From Alteromonadaceae bacterium (GTDB lineage Bacteria; Pseudomonadota; Gammaproteobacteria; Enterobacterales; Alteromonadaceae): 39,208 nt of DNA. Position 1 is the stretch's first letter. The number at the start of each line of letters is the position of its first letter. Shown here piece after piece: positions 25,713 to 37,363 of the stretch. The stretch spans positions 1-39,208 of the forward strand of contig JABXHM010000098.1 in assembly GCA_013373625.1 (NCBI GenBank). The letters are read 5' to 3'. Both the position numbers and the translations under genes were made by a program. A model generated the notes under the pieces. The model was given only the letters and a program-made list of their open reading frames with translations. It was not told the DNA's origin and made no database searches.

Positions 25713-28265
25713 ATGACCGGCAATAATAAAGGCCGGCAAAGAGAGATTTTTGGGGATATGGTGCGATTATCTGGCATTCAGCGAATTTGGGAAACAGGTA
25801 TTATTATTGCCTGTGCCTTCGCGTTTTTCTTATTACTTGCATTGGCTTCTTTTCATCCGGGTGATCCTGGTTGGAGTCAGGCCGGACTGCAAAATAATGT
25901 ACATAACTGGGTAGGCCCGACAGGGGCCTGGACAGCTGATTTACTGTTTTTTACCTTTGGCTATTTGGCTTACGCGACGCCGTTTTGTAGCGCGTTTGTG
26001 GGCTGGTTCTTTTTTCATAATATAAAAACATGGCGTGAACTCGACTATCTGGCGATAGGTCTGCGGGTGATAGGTGCGTTGCTGATAGCGTTAGGGCTAA
26101 CTGGCATTTGCAGTATTAACTTTGATGATCTGTTTAGTTTTAGTGCCGGCGGCTTAGTCGGCGATGTCATTAGTTCGGCATTGGTGCCGTATTTTAATGT
26201 GGCAGGCACTGTGCTGTTGCTTTTAAGTTTTTGTTGTGTAGGTTTTACCCTAATGACAGGCATTTCCTGGCTGTCAATTATCGACAAACTCGGTGAAGGC
26301 ACCCTCTGGTTGGGGCAAAAATCAATGGCTGCGCCACAAAAATTGCTGTCACTCAATGTACCGGCATCCTTGTCATTACCAAATAAAATAACTGGCAAGG
26401 GTAAAGCCGATGGCGAGGTTAATATTACCAGTATGCGCGCTGAGCCGCCGGCCGAAGATACCACTAATGCGGCGTACGCCAGCAACGCAGAACCACGCGT
26501 GTCAAATGCGTCACACGAACGCAGTGAGCCTACTTTTACGATTCCTGATGAAGTGTTTGCCAGCACCGATGAACATGACGATTTACCGCCATTCCATGTT
26601 GATGACTTTGATACTCAGGACAGTGGGGTAGGGGATAACGAATCAGATTCGGCACCAAGACCACCCAAAAGTCCGAACGCCCAACCCGCTGTTGCGCCTC
26701 AACCTATTGCCCGTGGTGCGAAGACAATCAGGCCGCCTAAAAGTGAATCGCAGGGCGACGAGGCAGATATTGGCCCGATGCCGTCGTTCGATTTACTTGA
26801 TCGTGCCAATAAAATTGAAAACCCTATCTCTCAGGAAGAGCTTGATATGGTATCGCGTTTGGTTGAAGACAAACTCGCTAATTTCAACATCGATGCGTCT
26901 GTGGTTGGTGTGTACCCGGGCCCTGTTATTACTCGGTTTGAGATTGATTTAGCGCCCGGCGTGAAAGTGAGCAAAATAACCAGCTTATCGAAAGATTTGG
27001 CGCGAGAAATGTCGGCAACGTCAGTGCGGGTTGTTGAGATTATTCCGGGCAAATCTGTGATTGGACTCGAATTACCCAACAAACAACGCGAAATGGTAAG
27101 AATGATTGAAGTTATTGGCTGTGAGGCATTTCAGTCAAATAGCTCGCCATTAACCATGGTACTTGGTGCCGATATCAGTGGCGATCCTGTGGTCGTGGAT
27201 TTAGCTAAAATGCCGCATCTGCTGGTAGCAGGTACTACCGGTTCAGGTAAATCGGTGGGCGTTAATGTGATGATCCTCAGCTTACTGTACAAATCGACAC
27301 CTGAAGACGTACGGATGATCATGATCGATCCGAAAATGCTGGAGCTGTCGGTGTATGAAGGGATCCCGCATTTGTTGGCTGAAGTTGTTACCGACATGAA
27401 AGAGGCCGCCAATGCGCTGCGATGGTGTGTGGGTGAAATGGAACGTCGCTACAAACTGATGTCAGCTGTGGGTGTGCGAAATCTGAAAGGTTACAATGCG
27501 AAAGTAAAACAAGCCATTGAAGACGGCGAACCACTCAAAGACCCACTATGGCGTAGTGAAGAAAGTATGCTGGAAGAAGCGCCTGATCTTGAAAAACTGC
27601 CGTCAATAGTGGTTGTGGTCGACGAGTTTGCCGACATGATGATGATTGTAGGCAAAAAGGTTGAAGAATTGATAGCCCGAATTGCACAAAAAGCACGGGC
27701 CGCGGGTATTCATTTAGTATTGGCCACCCAGCGACCTTCGGTGGATGTCATCACAGGCTTAATTAAAGCCAATATTCCTACCCGTATTGCGTTTCAGGTT
27801 TCCAGTAAAATTGACTCACGTACTATCTTAGACCAACAAGGCGCCGAAACACTGCTTGGTATGGGGGACATGCTTTATTTACCACCCGGAAGCCCGGTGC
27901 CTACGCGTGTTCATGGCGCCTTTGTTGATGATCATGAAGTACATGCTGTTGTCGCGGATTGGAAAAAGCGTGGAGAGCCGGAATATATCGACGAAATACT
28001 GAACCCGGAGTCCACTGCTGAGGTCTTATTGCCAGGCGAACAGCCCGAAGGTGGCGATCAGGAATTTGACGCTTTTTATGACGAAGCCGTGGCTTTTGTT
28101 ACCGAATCTCGACGCGCATCGGTGTCGGGCGTGCAGCGAAAGTTCCGTATAGGCTACAACCGGGCGGCGCGTTTAGTTGAGCAGATGGAAGCAAGTGGCG
28201 TGGTTACGCCTGCCGGCCATAACGGTAATCGCGAAGTGCTCGCGCCAGCACCACCCAGAGATTAG
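25713..28265 (+). CDS. ftsK: DNA translocase FtsK
   Basis: Couples chromosome dimer resolution and terminus segregation to the division septum. 850 residues, shorter than E. coli (1329) because the Pro/Gln-rich linker is reduced to about 200 residues (215-390). Four N-terminal membrane helices lie within about 25-195. The motor domain has Walker A GTTGSGKS at 507-514 and Walker [10 protein letters not shown] with Asp637. The C-terminal gamma domain (about 785-848: [19 protein letters not shown]) is the winged helix that reads KOPS and activates XerD. The start is uncertain: ATG 25713 has no obvious ribosome site, and ATG 25758 has one that is very close. Confidence 0.96.
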   Translation: MTGNNKGRQREIFGDMVRLSGIQRIWETGIIIACAFAFFLLLALASFHPGDPGWSQAGLQNNVHNWVGPTGAWTADLLFFTFGYLAYATPFCSAFVGWFFFHNIKTWRELDYLAIGLRVIGALLIALGLTGICSINFDDLFSFSAGGLVGDVISSALVPYFNVAGTVLLLLSFCCVGFTLMTGISWLSIIDKLGEGTLWLGQKSMAAPQKLLSLNVPASLSLPNKITGKGKADGEVNITSMRAEPPAEDTTNAAYASNAEPRVSNASHERSEPTFTIPDEVFASTDEHDDLPPFHVDDFDTQDSGVGDNESDSAPRPPKSPNAQPAVAPQPIARGAKTIRPPKSESQGDEADIGPMPSFDLLDRANKIENPISQEELDMVSRLVEDKLANFNIDASVVGVYPGPVITRFEIDLAPGVKVSKITSLSKDLAREMSATSVRVVEIIPGKSVIGLELPNKQREMVRMIEVIGCEAFQSNSSPLTMVLGADISGDPVVVDLAKMPHLLVAGTTGSGKSVGVNVMILSLLYKSTPEDVRMIMIDPKMLELSVYEGIPHLLAEVVTDMKEAANALRWCVGEMERRYKLMSAVGVRNLKGYNAKVKQAIEDGEPLKDPLWRSEESMLEEAPDLEKLPSIVVVVDEFADMMMIVGKKVEELIARIAQKARAAGIHLVLATQRPSVDVITGLIKANIPTRIAFQVSSKIDSRTILDQQGAETLLGMGDMLYLPPGSPVPTRVHGAFVDDHEVHAVVADWKKRGEPEYIDEILNPESTAEVLLPGEQPEGGDQEFDAFYDEAVAFVTESRRASVSGVQRKFRIGYNRAARLVEQMEASGVVTPAGHNGNREVLAPAPPRD

Positions 28266-28276
28266 ACAGGAGCAGT

Positions 28277-28903
28277 ATGATCACCAAATTACAGAGTATG
28301 ACTGGCCGTTTAGGCGTTTTATTAATGCTTATTTCGTGCAACGTTGTTGCTGATGATGCAAGCGCACTCAAAGCAAGGCTGGCGACGCTTGAGTCGTTCC
28401 AGGCAGGTTTTAGCCAGCAAGTTATCGATGAGCAGGGTGAAACGGTTCATCAGGCCAGCGGTAAAATTACCATGGCACGCCCCAATCAGTTACGCTGGGA
28501 AACCCAGTTACCTGACGAGACGGTGCTAATTGCTGACGGCGAATCAGTCTGGCATATCGATTATTGGGTTGAGCAGGTGACGGTGATGTCTCAGCAGCAG
28601 GCTGTCGAGAATAATCCCATGGTATTGCTCACCAGCAACGATGACGCAGTGTGGCAACAATACAGCATAGAGCAGCTCGACGAACAAAGGTTTAACGTTA
28701 CCGCCAACAAAGGGAACGGACAAATTAAAGCGCTCACCCTGTCCTTTGCTGATGGCGGCCTTGCCTCGCTCACAATGCTGGATAGTCAGGGCCAGCAAAG
28801 TGTGATTGAATTTAGCCAGCGTCAGTTTAACCAAACAATAAGCAGCGAAGCGTTTCGGGCCACTACCCCTGATGGTTTTATGGTAGATGATCAGCGCTCA
28901 TGA
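28277..28903 (+). CDS. lolA: Outer-membrane lipoprotein carrier protein LolA
   Basis: Periplasmic chaperone that takes lipoproteins from LolCDE to LolB. 208 residues with a Sec signal peptide cleaved near residue 26 (after NVVA). Family pattern includes FQAGFSQQV, the [15 protein letters not shown] strand pair and DGFMVDD at the end. It begins 11 nt after ftsK and its stop overlaps rarA by 4 nt, the same order as in E. coli. Confidence 0.95.
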   Translation: MITKLQSMTGRLGVLLMLISCNVVADDASALKARLATLESFQAGFSQQVIDEQGETVHQASGKITMARPNQLRWETQLPDETVLIADGESVWHIDYWVEQVTVMSQQQAVENNPMVLLTSNDDAVWQQYSIEQLDEQRFNVTANKGNGQIKALTLSFADGGLASLTMLDSQGQQSVIEFSQRQFNQTISSEAFRATTPDGFMVDDQRS

Positions 28904-30215
28904 GTTTGTTTAGTCAACAAACCTATGCGCCGTTGGCAGCCCGTATGCGACCGGCGAACCTTGATGAATACGTAGGCCAGGCACATCTGGTAGGCAGCGG
29001 TAAGCCCCTGCGTAAAATGCTCGAATCCGGCCATTGTCATTCGATGGTGTTATGGGGGCCGCCAGGTACCGGTAAGACTACCATGGCAGAGTTAATCGCC
29101 ACCTATACGAATGCACAGGTCATTAAGTTATCGGCGGTGACCTCAGGTGTAAAAGATATCCGTGCGGCGATGGAGCAGGCCGAACAAAACCAATCCATGG
29201 GCGAGCGCACCTTGTTGTTTGTTGATGAGGTGCACCGTTTCAATAAATCACAACAAGACGCATTTTTACCTTTTGTCGAATCAGGTGTAGTGACCTTTGT
29301 GGGAGCAACCACAGAAAATCCGTCTTTTGAGCTCAATAACGCACTGTTGTCACGGGTGCGGGTATATGTGCTGAAAGGCATCGACGAAGACGCGCTGGAT
29401 GCGTTGTTAAACCGCGCAATGGCCGACAAAGAACGTGGGTTGGGTGGACTTAATCTAACCCTCGCTGATGATGCACGCCGGGCGTTAATCGGTCTGTCCG
29501 GTGGCGATGGACGCCGCCTGTTAACCTACTTAGAGTTGGCCAGCGATTTTACCAGTGACAGCCAAATCGTCTTGTCTGATATTGAACAGGCGGTCGGTGA
29601 AAAGGTTGCCAGTTATGATAAGCAAGGTGATACGTTTTACGACTTGATTTCTGCTTTTCATAAATCGGTGCGCGGTTCCGACCCCGATGCGGCGCTTTAT
29701 TGGTACGCACGAATTCTTAATGGCGGCGGCGATGCGCTTTACGTGGCAAGACGTTTATTGGCGATTGTATCGGAAGATATCGGTAACGCTGATCCCAGAG
29801 CCATGCAGTTATGCGTTGATGCCTGGGAAGTGTATCATCGTGTAGGGCCAGCCGAAGGAGAGCGAGCCATTGCTCAGGCTGCGGTTTATTGTGCCCTGGC
29901 GGCTAAAAGTAACGCGGTATACATGGCCTTTAGTCAGGCGAAACAGGATGCTAAAGAAAAACCGGATTACCCGGTACCGGTACATTTACGTAACGCCCCC
30001 ACTAAATTATTGAAAGAAATGGGCCACGGTGAAGAATATCGCTATGCCCATAACGAACCCAACGCTTTTGCGGCGGGCGAGTGCTATTTACCGCCGGAGC
30101 TGGCCCAAACACGTTATTACATGCCAAGTGAACGCGGCCTTGAGAAACAACTTAAGGCAAAACGAGATTATCTGGATAACCTAAACGCACAAAGCCAACA
30201 AAAACGGAACGGCTA

Positions 30216-30216
<1 letters not shown>
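28900..30216 (+). CDS. rarA: Replication-associated recombination protein A (RarA/MgsA), AAA+ ATPase
   Basis: 438 residues, a clamp-loader-like ATPase that acts at stalled or broken replication forks. Walker A GPPGTGKT is at 53-60, Walker [11 protein letters not shown] at 105-114, sensor 1 in [10 protein letters not shown], and sensor 2 in the SGGDGRRLL segment. The C-terminal tetramerisation region follows ([16 protein letters not shown] and on). Overlaps lolA by 4 nt and crcB by 1 nt, so the whole lolA-rarA-crcB-serS run looks like one transcript. Confidence 0.96.
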
Positions 30217-31902
<1,686 letters not shown>

Positions 31903-31928
31903 CCCTTACTGCATAATGTACAGACATC

Positions 31929-31955
31929 AAAAAGCCGCTTTCAAAGCGGCTTTTC
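31929..31955. terminator. Terminator after serS, shared with the convergent tubulin-like gene
   Basis: AAAAGCCGCTT and AAGCGGCTTTT form a near-perfect stem with a tiny loop. A and T tracts at both ends suit the convergent genes on either side. Confidence 0.9.
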
Positions 31956-32001
31956 TATTAGTAAAGATTACCTGGTCTTAGACCGGGGTTAGAGAACCAA
32001 T

Positions 32002-34242
32002 TTAACCTGGCTCGCTTTTATCTTTACTTTCGGTGGGCTTTTTAACGTCACTCAGTGAAATGACACGAGTCTTACTGATTCTATGACGGTAAATTTCACG
32101 CAAGTAGTAAATGGCCTGTTTTACACAGTCGACGGATAAGCGAATATCATTTATTGACGTAAAGTTATCGGGCTGGTTAATAAGCTCCCGGTATTTTTTC
32201 TCGTACATCGGTTTGATTGCATACCAGTTCGTGTCGAGTATTTTGGCCGGGTTTTCAAATTCCTCCAGCATTTCGTCTAACTTTTCGGTATCAAATACCG
32301 GTGCTTTTATGAAGTCGACAATGGCGGCATCCAGTGACTCATCAAAGCGGTAATTATTTTTGGCAAAGCAGCGCTTAATGTATGAAACCAGTAAGGTGAG
32401 GAAGTCATCGCTCAAACACGGGCTTTTTGCAATCAGGGTTGTCATCGACAGATTAGCAGAAGCGCCTATCACCAACGCATATCGCTTGAGTGTTGTATTG
32501 GGGAACAGATTGTTTAAATGGGTTTTGAGCTTGTTTAAGTCAAGATAAGACAGTTTGTAGTCTTTAGGTAAAGAAACAATCGACACCACTGAAGAGCAAT
32601 TTTTAAAGAAGTGTAAATCTTTTAAGTTATCCGACACATAGCCCGATTCCTGATACTTCTTCAGTTCAGCTTTGTAAGCTTCAGCTTCTATAGGTAACAG
32701 GCTGATACCTTCAATAGCCTGAGTTTGCTTATTAAAGTGAGGGAGATCGATGGAACGGAAGAATAAATCATCGATATCGAGTTTCTTTTTACTATCCGCT
32801 CTAATCTGTAGCGAGTCGCTATCTTCAACTACCGACTCACCGTAGGCAATAGCAACAGGTCCGGCAAGACTCATAAACAAGTCATTGGCGTCTAGTCGAA
32901 TGGTTTCACCAATATCAATCCCGGCGCGTCTGAAATAATCCTGATCATAATCGGTGGTGACCGACTGGGCGGTCAGAATATTAAAAATCTGTTGGCTGAT
33001 ATACTGATTGGCATGCTTTTCCATGGAATTGACATCAATGTAACGCATGTCAGTAGAGGCATCATTTTGCTCAGCATAGCGCATGATATCATTGGATATG
33101 AGCATCATGGCGTTCCATGGACGAAGCCTTTGGTGGGTAGAATCCTGAGACGTTTCGTTGTTCATGTCATAGGAAAAACACCATTCTTCCGCTAAGTACT
33201 TGCACAGTAAACGCCCAGCATTAATGTGCAATGCTTCAGACATTTCAGTATGGTCAGAAATGTTCGGCAATATACAGATGCCACTGGTAAAAATAGGTTC
33301 AAAAACAAAGCCTTGACGTTGCGAGTTGCTGTCTTTATACACTTTGGTATCGAAGGTTTTTCGCAGGTAAGCATACTGCTGGGCAAGGCCAAATTCAGAT
33401 GCCATGCCGGAACCGGTACCACCACCGGCACTAAATATGTAAAAATATAAACGTGACTGGTTGGCTTTAATCCCGCAAGAGTCTATTAAATATGAATGAA
33501 TGGCCTTCCATTCATTGTTATTAAAATCTTCGGTTTGTTTGTTTAATATTATTTTCGCCAGATACTGCCCGAGTATAGGTGCGTTACCCGCGCCCCCCGC
33601 GTGTACTTCCGACAAATCCATAATACGCAATTTGTTGTAGGATTGGAGAAAGTCATTCTGAGTGCCTTTCGATGAAAAGCGTATACGCCCTTCAATGTCT
33701 TTATCTAAATCGCCGAGCATGACCAACGGCTCAATTAAAAATACCGGCCGGAAGGCTTTTTCCGACTTTAAACGAATACTGCGCTGCAGCCACTTCAGTG
33801 GTTTGTTTTCAGCTTCTTTCATTTTTGACAGATCGTGCTGATACTGGTCGAGATAATAATCACGGGCGTCATGGACCAGGGAAGCAACGTCTAAAGCAAT
33901 ATTTGAACCGCAACGTCCTAACCCGATTAAGCATACAGATGGAAAGTTAGGGGAGGGTTTTTTCTCATCTTCGTTAACAAAGTGGTCCGGGTAAATCGTA
34001 TTTTTAAGTTGATCTAAGTTACGTAAAATCTTATTGACGTCTCTCTCAGTAAAGTACTGGGTATGCTCGCCGTCAATCGTGACAGGTTTTTTAGTTTGTT
34101 TTGGCGTGCGGGTAATCAAGTCAAAGTCGTCACTGACCTGAGTGTCGGTAGTCGCCGCACCCGTCCTTTTAAGTGAGTTTGCTTGCTTGCCGGTTTCTTT
34201 ATCGGATGCCATGAAGTAGTACCTGCTATGATCGGTAGACAT
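32002..34242 (-). CDS. Tubulin/FtsZ-superfamily GTPase-like protein of unassigned family
   Basis: 746 residues. Superfamily landmarks in order: T1-like loop GLGRCGSN (107-114) after a hydrophobic strand; T3-like AGGAGN (215-220); the tubulin signature AGGGTGSG (272-279); SND (383-385), where FtsZ has the base-contacting PND; and LDANDL (450-455), whose Asp451 and Asp454 line up with the FtsZ T7 catalytic Asp209 and Asp212. Residues 549-607 (SVVSIVSLPKDY to VIGASANLS) resemble the FtsZ C-terminal domain. Extra parts are a charged N-terminal 100 residues, an insert at about 474-545, and a helical tail at 608-746. It is much larger than FtsZ (about 380) or TubZ. It may belong near the bacterial tubulin-like proteins often of this size, but I cannot name the family. 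Start alternatives: ATG 34242 or 34212. Polymerisation is an inference. Confidence 0.85.
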   Translation of the reverse strand: MSTDHSRYYFMASDKETGKQANSLKRTGAATTDTQVSDDFDLITRTPKQTKKPVTIDGEHTQYFTERDVNKILRNLDQLKNTIYPDHFVNEDEKKPSPNFPSVCLIGLGRCGSNIALDVASLVHDARDYYLDQYQHDLSKMKEAENKPLKWLQRSIRLKSEKAFRPVFLIEPLVMLGDLDKDIEGRIRFSSKGTQNDFLQSYNKLRIMDLSEVHAGGAGNAPILGQYLAKIILNKQTEDFNNNEWKAIHSYLIDSCGIKANQSRLYFYIFSAGGGTGSGMASEFGLAQQYAYLRKTFDTKVYKDSNSQRQGFVFEPIFTSGICILPNISDHTEMSEALHINAGRLLCKYLAEEWCFSYDMNNETSQDSTHQRLRPWNAMMLISNDIMRYAEQNDASTDMRYIDVNSMEKHANQYISQQIFNILTAQSVTTDYDQDYFRRAGIDIGETIRLDANDLFMSLAGPVAIAYGESVVEDSDSLQIRADSKKKLDIDDLFFRSIDLPHFNKQTQAIEGISLLPIEAEAYKAELKKYQESGYVSDNLKDLHFFKNCSSVVSIVSLPKDYKLSYLDLNKLKTHLNNLFPNTTLKRYALVIGASANLSMTTLIAKSPCLSDDFLTLLVSYIKRCFAKNNYRFDESLDAAIVDFIKAPVFDTEKLDEMLEEFENPAKILDTNWYAIKPMYEKKYRELINQPDNFTSINDIRLSVDCVKQAIYYLREIYRHRISKTRVISLSDVKKPTESKDKSEPG

Positions 34243-34518
34243 GTGTGAATCCAGTATAGTTGATTTTTAACATATAATGGAAGGACTTGTATTAAATATA
34301 ACCAGTTACGACGCTGTGATGCGCACAAGAATGGCCTTTATCAGCGCTAAAAGCCTCCACAGTATCCGCCATGTTGAATTCATCGCGTCCGTTATAGTTA
34401 ACCGATATGATGCGTATCTCAGGCGCCCATCGGATGGGTAGGACTGGTATCATAGAAAGTCGGGTGTGTTTACGGCTACCGCTGTTTACGTATTTATCCA
34501 GAGGTAGTAATTAAGTTT
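34243..34518. promoter_or_regulatory. Divergent control region between the tubulin-like gene and the SDR gene
   Basis: 276 nt with no credible gene. The part next to the tubulin-like gene is AT-rich (around 34260-34300) and should hold its promoter. I found no convincing hexamer pair or operator on either strand. AGAGGT about 13 nt before the SDR ATG is the likely ribosome site. Confidence 0.4.
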
Positions 34519-35274
34519 ATGACAAAAATAATGAATAAAGTTGCGGTTGTCACTGGCAGTAGCCGTGGCATAGGTGCTGCCACAGCGAAAATGCTGGCTG
34601 TTGAAGGGTATGCCGTAGTTATCAATTACCTTACAAATAAAGAGGCGGCGACTAGCGTACAGCGAGATATTGAGAACAAAGGGGGGCGCTGTATGATTGT
34701 TCAGGCCGATGTTGCCAGCGAAAATGATGTGACTTGCTTGTTTCAGCGTGCGGATGAAATGGGCACACTTGCCGTGTTGGTGAATAATGCCGGTATTTTA
34801 GATAAGCAGACCAGGCTAACAGACATATCGGCCGAGCGTTTTCAAAGAATAATGCAGACCAATGTATTGTCGTGCTTTTTATGTACTAAAGAAGCGGTTA
34901 AGCGCATGTCGACTAAGCAGGGCGGACAAGGCGGCACAATTGTGAATGTTTCTTCTGCAGCGGCAAAAACCGGGGCGCCCAATGAATATGTCGACTACGC
35001 TGCATCAAAAGGGGCGATGGACTCGTTGACTCGGGGGGCAGCCCTGGAACTCGCAGATGAGGGAATCAGAGTGAATGCAGTGCGTCCCGGTCTCATCGAA
35101 ACGGATATGCATCGATTAGGTGGTGAACCTGACAGAGTTAATCGTTTAAAAGGGGTATTACCTTTAAAACGAGGCGGTACCACCGAAGAGGTTGCCGAAG
35201 GAATCGTGTGGCTGGCATCAGAAAAGTCGGCGTTTGTCACCGGTAGTCTGCTTGATATTGCAGGTGGTTTGTAA
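34519..35274 (+). CDS. Short-chain dehydrogenase/reductase (classical SDR, FabG/glucose-dehydrogenase-like)
   Basis: 251 residues, a complete classical SDR. Cofactor loop TGSSRGIG is at 12-19, NNAG at 89-92, the structural Asn at 115, and the catalytic Ser145/146, Tyr160 and Lys164 in YAASK. The basic residue in SSRGIG hints at NADP(H) preference. The C-terminus FVTGSLLDIAGGL is the usual SDR end. The substrate cannot be read from sequence: FabG proper normally sits with acpP, so this is more likely an oxidoreductase of the sugar/alcohol type. It is divergent from the tubulin-like gene and alone on its strand. Confidence 0.9.
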   Translation: MTKIMNKVAVVTGSSRGIGAATAKMLAVEGYAVVINYLTNKEAATSVQRDIENKGGRCMIVQADVASENDVTCLFQRADEMGTLAVLVNNAGILDKQTRLTDISAERFQRIMQTNVLSCFLCTKEAVKRMSTKQGGQGGTIVNVSSAAAKTGAPNEYVDYAASKGAMDSLTRGAALELADEGIRVNAVRPGLIETDMHRLGGEPDRVNRLKGVLPLKRGGTTEEVAEGIVWLASEKSAFVTGSLLDIAGGL

Positions 35275-35340
35275 CCCTTTAAAGACGAGTAAAGACAGGC
35301 TTTTTTATCTATATAATTGATTTTATTAATATTGCCAGCG

Positions 35341-36510
35341 CTAATTTAATGCGGATTTGAGACTGTATAATTTGGCGCTGTAACGCTTTTCTTGTTCAGG
35401 CACATAAGCCAACTCAGTTGCTTTGCGCATATAATTCAGGGCTAATTCTGGTTTGCCGGACAGGTATAAGGTGCGGGCCATACCAAAATAACTTTCTGCT
35501 AAATAAGGGGCAGTTTTAATCGCTTTACGGTAGTACTTAAGGGCAATCGAGTAATGTTGTTTATCGAATTGCCGTTGCGCTACATCCAGCCATTTGTAAG
35601 GGTTATCGTCTTCAATTTTGTCAACTTCGGCGAGGAGCAATTTTGCCCCATCACTGTCACCAGCGCGCTCTTTTAGTAACGCAAAATTGCTTAGGGTTGT
35701 GACTGTACCTATGCCGGTTTGATACAGGTAAGTATAAATATTTTGTGCAATCTCAGGGCGCGCCTTTTTAATTAGTATGACGGCGAGAATATTGAGAGAT
35801 TCAGGGTTAAACGGTGAAACCTGTAAGCCCTGTTGAATGTAGGTATGGGCCTGATCGAGATCGGCGTTGATAATTGCTTCAGCCGCCATATTCTGATAAT
35901 ACATCGCCACAAAATCTTGCGCTGTTACGGTGTTACCTTTGGTACTATCGGGTGCAGGAAAATAATCAATAGCAATACGTGGTTTGCGTATCACTATAGT
36001 ATGGGGTTCAGGTTTGAAATCCGGATCGTAAATGAATGTGCGTACGTGAGAACTTATGCTCATTACTTTGTCGTGTTTAAGATACACTGGTGCGCTATTC
36101 ATTTTCTGATAGCTCACGTCAATGGCTGCGGCCTTCGCTAACGCAGTGGTTAAAATGGCTAAAGACAAGCAATTGCCTTGTTGTTTAGCGTAAGCCTCCG
36201 TTGCAGTATAGGTTTTGCCCTTGTAGGTAAAACCCTCTGTTTGCGCGGACAGGTATTTAAATAAGCGCTGGTGCGCAGGCATATGTTGATTTTGCTCAGC
36301 GTGAAAATAGCTAAGGAAGTCGTTTTGCTGGGCTTGTGTCAGGGTAAAAATATCGTCCGGTTGAATCACGGTACCGGCTGAAAATAATGCCTGCGGATAA
36401 TCCAAAAGTTTAATTAATGAAGGGGCTGGCTTACTACTTTCTGGCGAACTGGCACATGCAGGCAACAGTATTACAACGAGCAGTATAGTGATTCTCGATA
36501 GCGTGAGCAT
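35341..36510 (-). CDS. Lipoprotein with transglutaminase-like domain and TPR repeats
   Basis: 389 residues from ATG 36510; the open frame extends to a TTG at 36531. Lipobox LPAC gives acylated Cys19. The middle part looks like a transglutaminase-like cysteine-protease fold: Cys114 in QGNCLSLA, His155 in SSHVRTFIYD and Asp182 in IAIDYF are in the right order and spacing for a Cys-His-Asp triad. From about 200 on come TPR repeats (for example YYQNMAAEAIINADLDQAHT and HYSIALKYYRKAIKTAPYLA). Such proteins probably act at the envelope, as a scaffold or on peptides, but the substrate is unknown. No operon partner. Confidence 0.82.
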   Translation of the reverse strand: MLTLSRITILLVVILLPACASSPESSKPAPSLIKLLDYPQALFSAGTVIQPDDIFTLTQAQQNDFLSYFHAEQNQHMPAHQRLFKYLSAQTEGFTYKGKTYTATEAYAKQQGNCLSLAILTTALAKAAAIDVSYQKMNSAPVYLKHDKVMSISSHVRTFIYDPDFKPEPHTIVIRKPRIAIDYFPAPDSTKGNTVTAQDFVAMYYQNMAAEAIINADLDQAHTYIQQGLQVSPFNPESLNILAVILIKKARPEIAQNIYTYLYQTGIGTVTTLSNFALLKERAGDSDGAKLLLAEVDKIEDDNPYKWLDVAQRQFDKQHYSIALKYYRKAIKTAPYLAESYFGMARTLYLSGKPELALNYMRKATELAYVPEQEKRYSAKLYSLKSALN

Positions 36511-36759
36511 AAGTGGTTTTCTCTCTGGCAAGTTGTTTAATCATGCTCAACACTGACAGCTCTAACATCATAGCACCAGATTACACGCCGGTTTCAACGA
36601 GAGCAATACACAAAGTTTGTGTTAATGACACGAAACGTCATTGGTCGTATTGTAATGATACGCCATTGTCTAGACTGTTTAACTGCGCTGTATTTATATA
36701 CTACCAGTGACAATAGGAAATTATTTTTGACGAGTAGCGGTTAAACAGTCAGTAACCTA

Positions 36760-37104
36760 TTACAGACATTTCTTAGGCTTAGGTAACCCGGCAAGTTTAG
36801 TGGCTTGTTTAGCCGGCCCTTTGGGGAAAAGCCGCTGTAAATATCGGCTATTGCCTTTTTCTGGTCCGTATTTAGCGGCCATTGCCTTAACCAGTGCACG
36901 AATAGCGGGGCTTGTTTCATATTCAAGGTAAAATTCACGCACAAATAACACGACTTCCCAATGCGCCTCGGTAAGTGTTATACCTTCCTGTTCTGCTAAA
37001 CATGGCACCATTTCCTGTTGCCACTGGCGGTAGTCGAGTAAATAGCCGAGTTTATCGGTGGCAAAGGCTTGGTTTTGCCATTCAAAATGAGAGGTATCAC
37101 TCAT
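36760..37104 (-). CDS. tusE: Sulfur-relay protein TusE (DsrC family)
   Basis: 114 residues. Final acceptor of the Tus relay, handing persulfide sulfur to MnmA for 2-thiouridine at tRNA position 34. The swinging C-terminal arm ends KKCL, with the catalytic Cys113 penultimate. The second cysteine that dissimilatory DsrC carries about eleven residues earlier is absent, which marks this as TusE for tRNA rather than a sulfite-reductase partner. [19 protein letters not shown] sequence (here [14 protein letters not shown]) is characteristic. It follows tusB after one base. Confidence 0.95.
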   Translation of the reverse strand: MSDTSHFEWQNQAFATDKLGYLLDYRQWQQEMVPCLAEQEGITLTEAHWEVVLFVREFYLEYETSPAIRALVKAMAAKYGPEKGNSRYLQRLFPKGPAKQATKLAGLPKPKKCL

Positions 37105-37105
37105 A

Positions 37106-37363
37106 TCACAGTGTAATCCATTGCTGATGGGTTTGTTGTAGCTTTATAAGCTCCGACATAGTAACAGAATGTGCGCCATTAATGCCCCGCGCCAGGCAGT
37201 CTTCTTTTAAGGTCAGGCTGTTGGGTTTAGAAAGCGACTTTATTAACTCAGCATACGCGTAGACACCATCAGCGCGGAAAATAATTATGTCGTCTTCGTT
37301 CAACAACTGCAAAAATGCCAATTGCGAGGGAGCTAAGTGTGACTGGGTTATATTTACGATCAT
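37106..37363 (-). CDS. tusB: Sulfur-relay protein TusB (DsrH family)
   Basis: 85-residue subunit of the TusBCD hexamer. It has the DsrH-like pattern [18 protein letters not shown] and ends near a tryptophan (QQWITL). The subunit is structural, and the conserved DARG-like region here reads CLARGI. The start overlaps the tusC stop by one base (TAATG), so translation is coupled. It is short and weakly conserved, and the neighbours make the call secure. Confidence 0.88.
   Translation of the reverse strand: MIVNITQSHLAPSQLAFLQLLNEDDIIIFRADGVYAYAELIKSLSKPNSLTLKEDCLARGINGAHSVTMSELIKLQQTHQQWITL

Noticed and set aside
30180..30215. Fluoride riboswitch upstream of crcB
   Set aside because: The upstream bases are rarA coding sequence and show no riboswitch-like layout.
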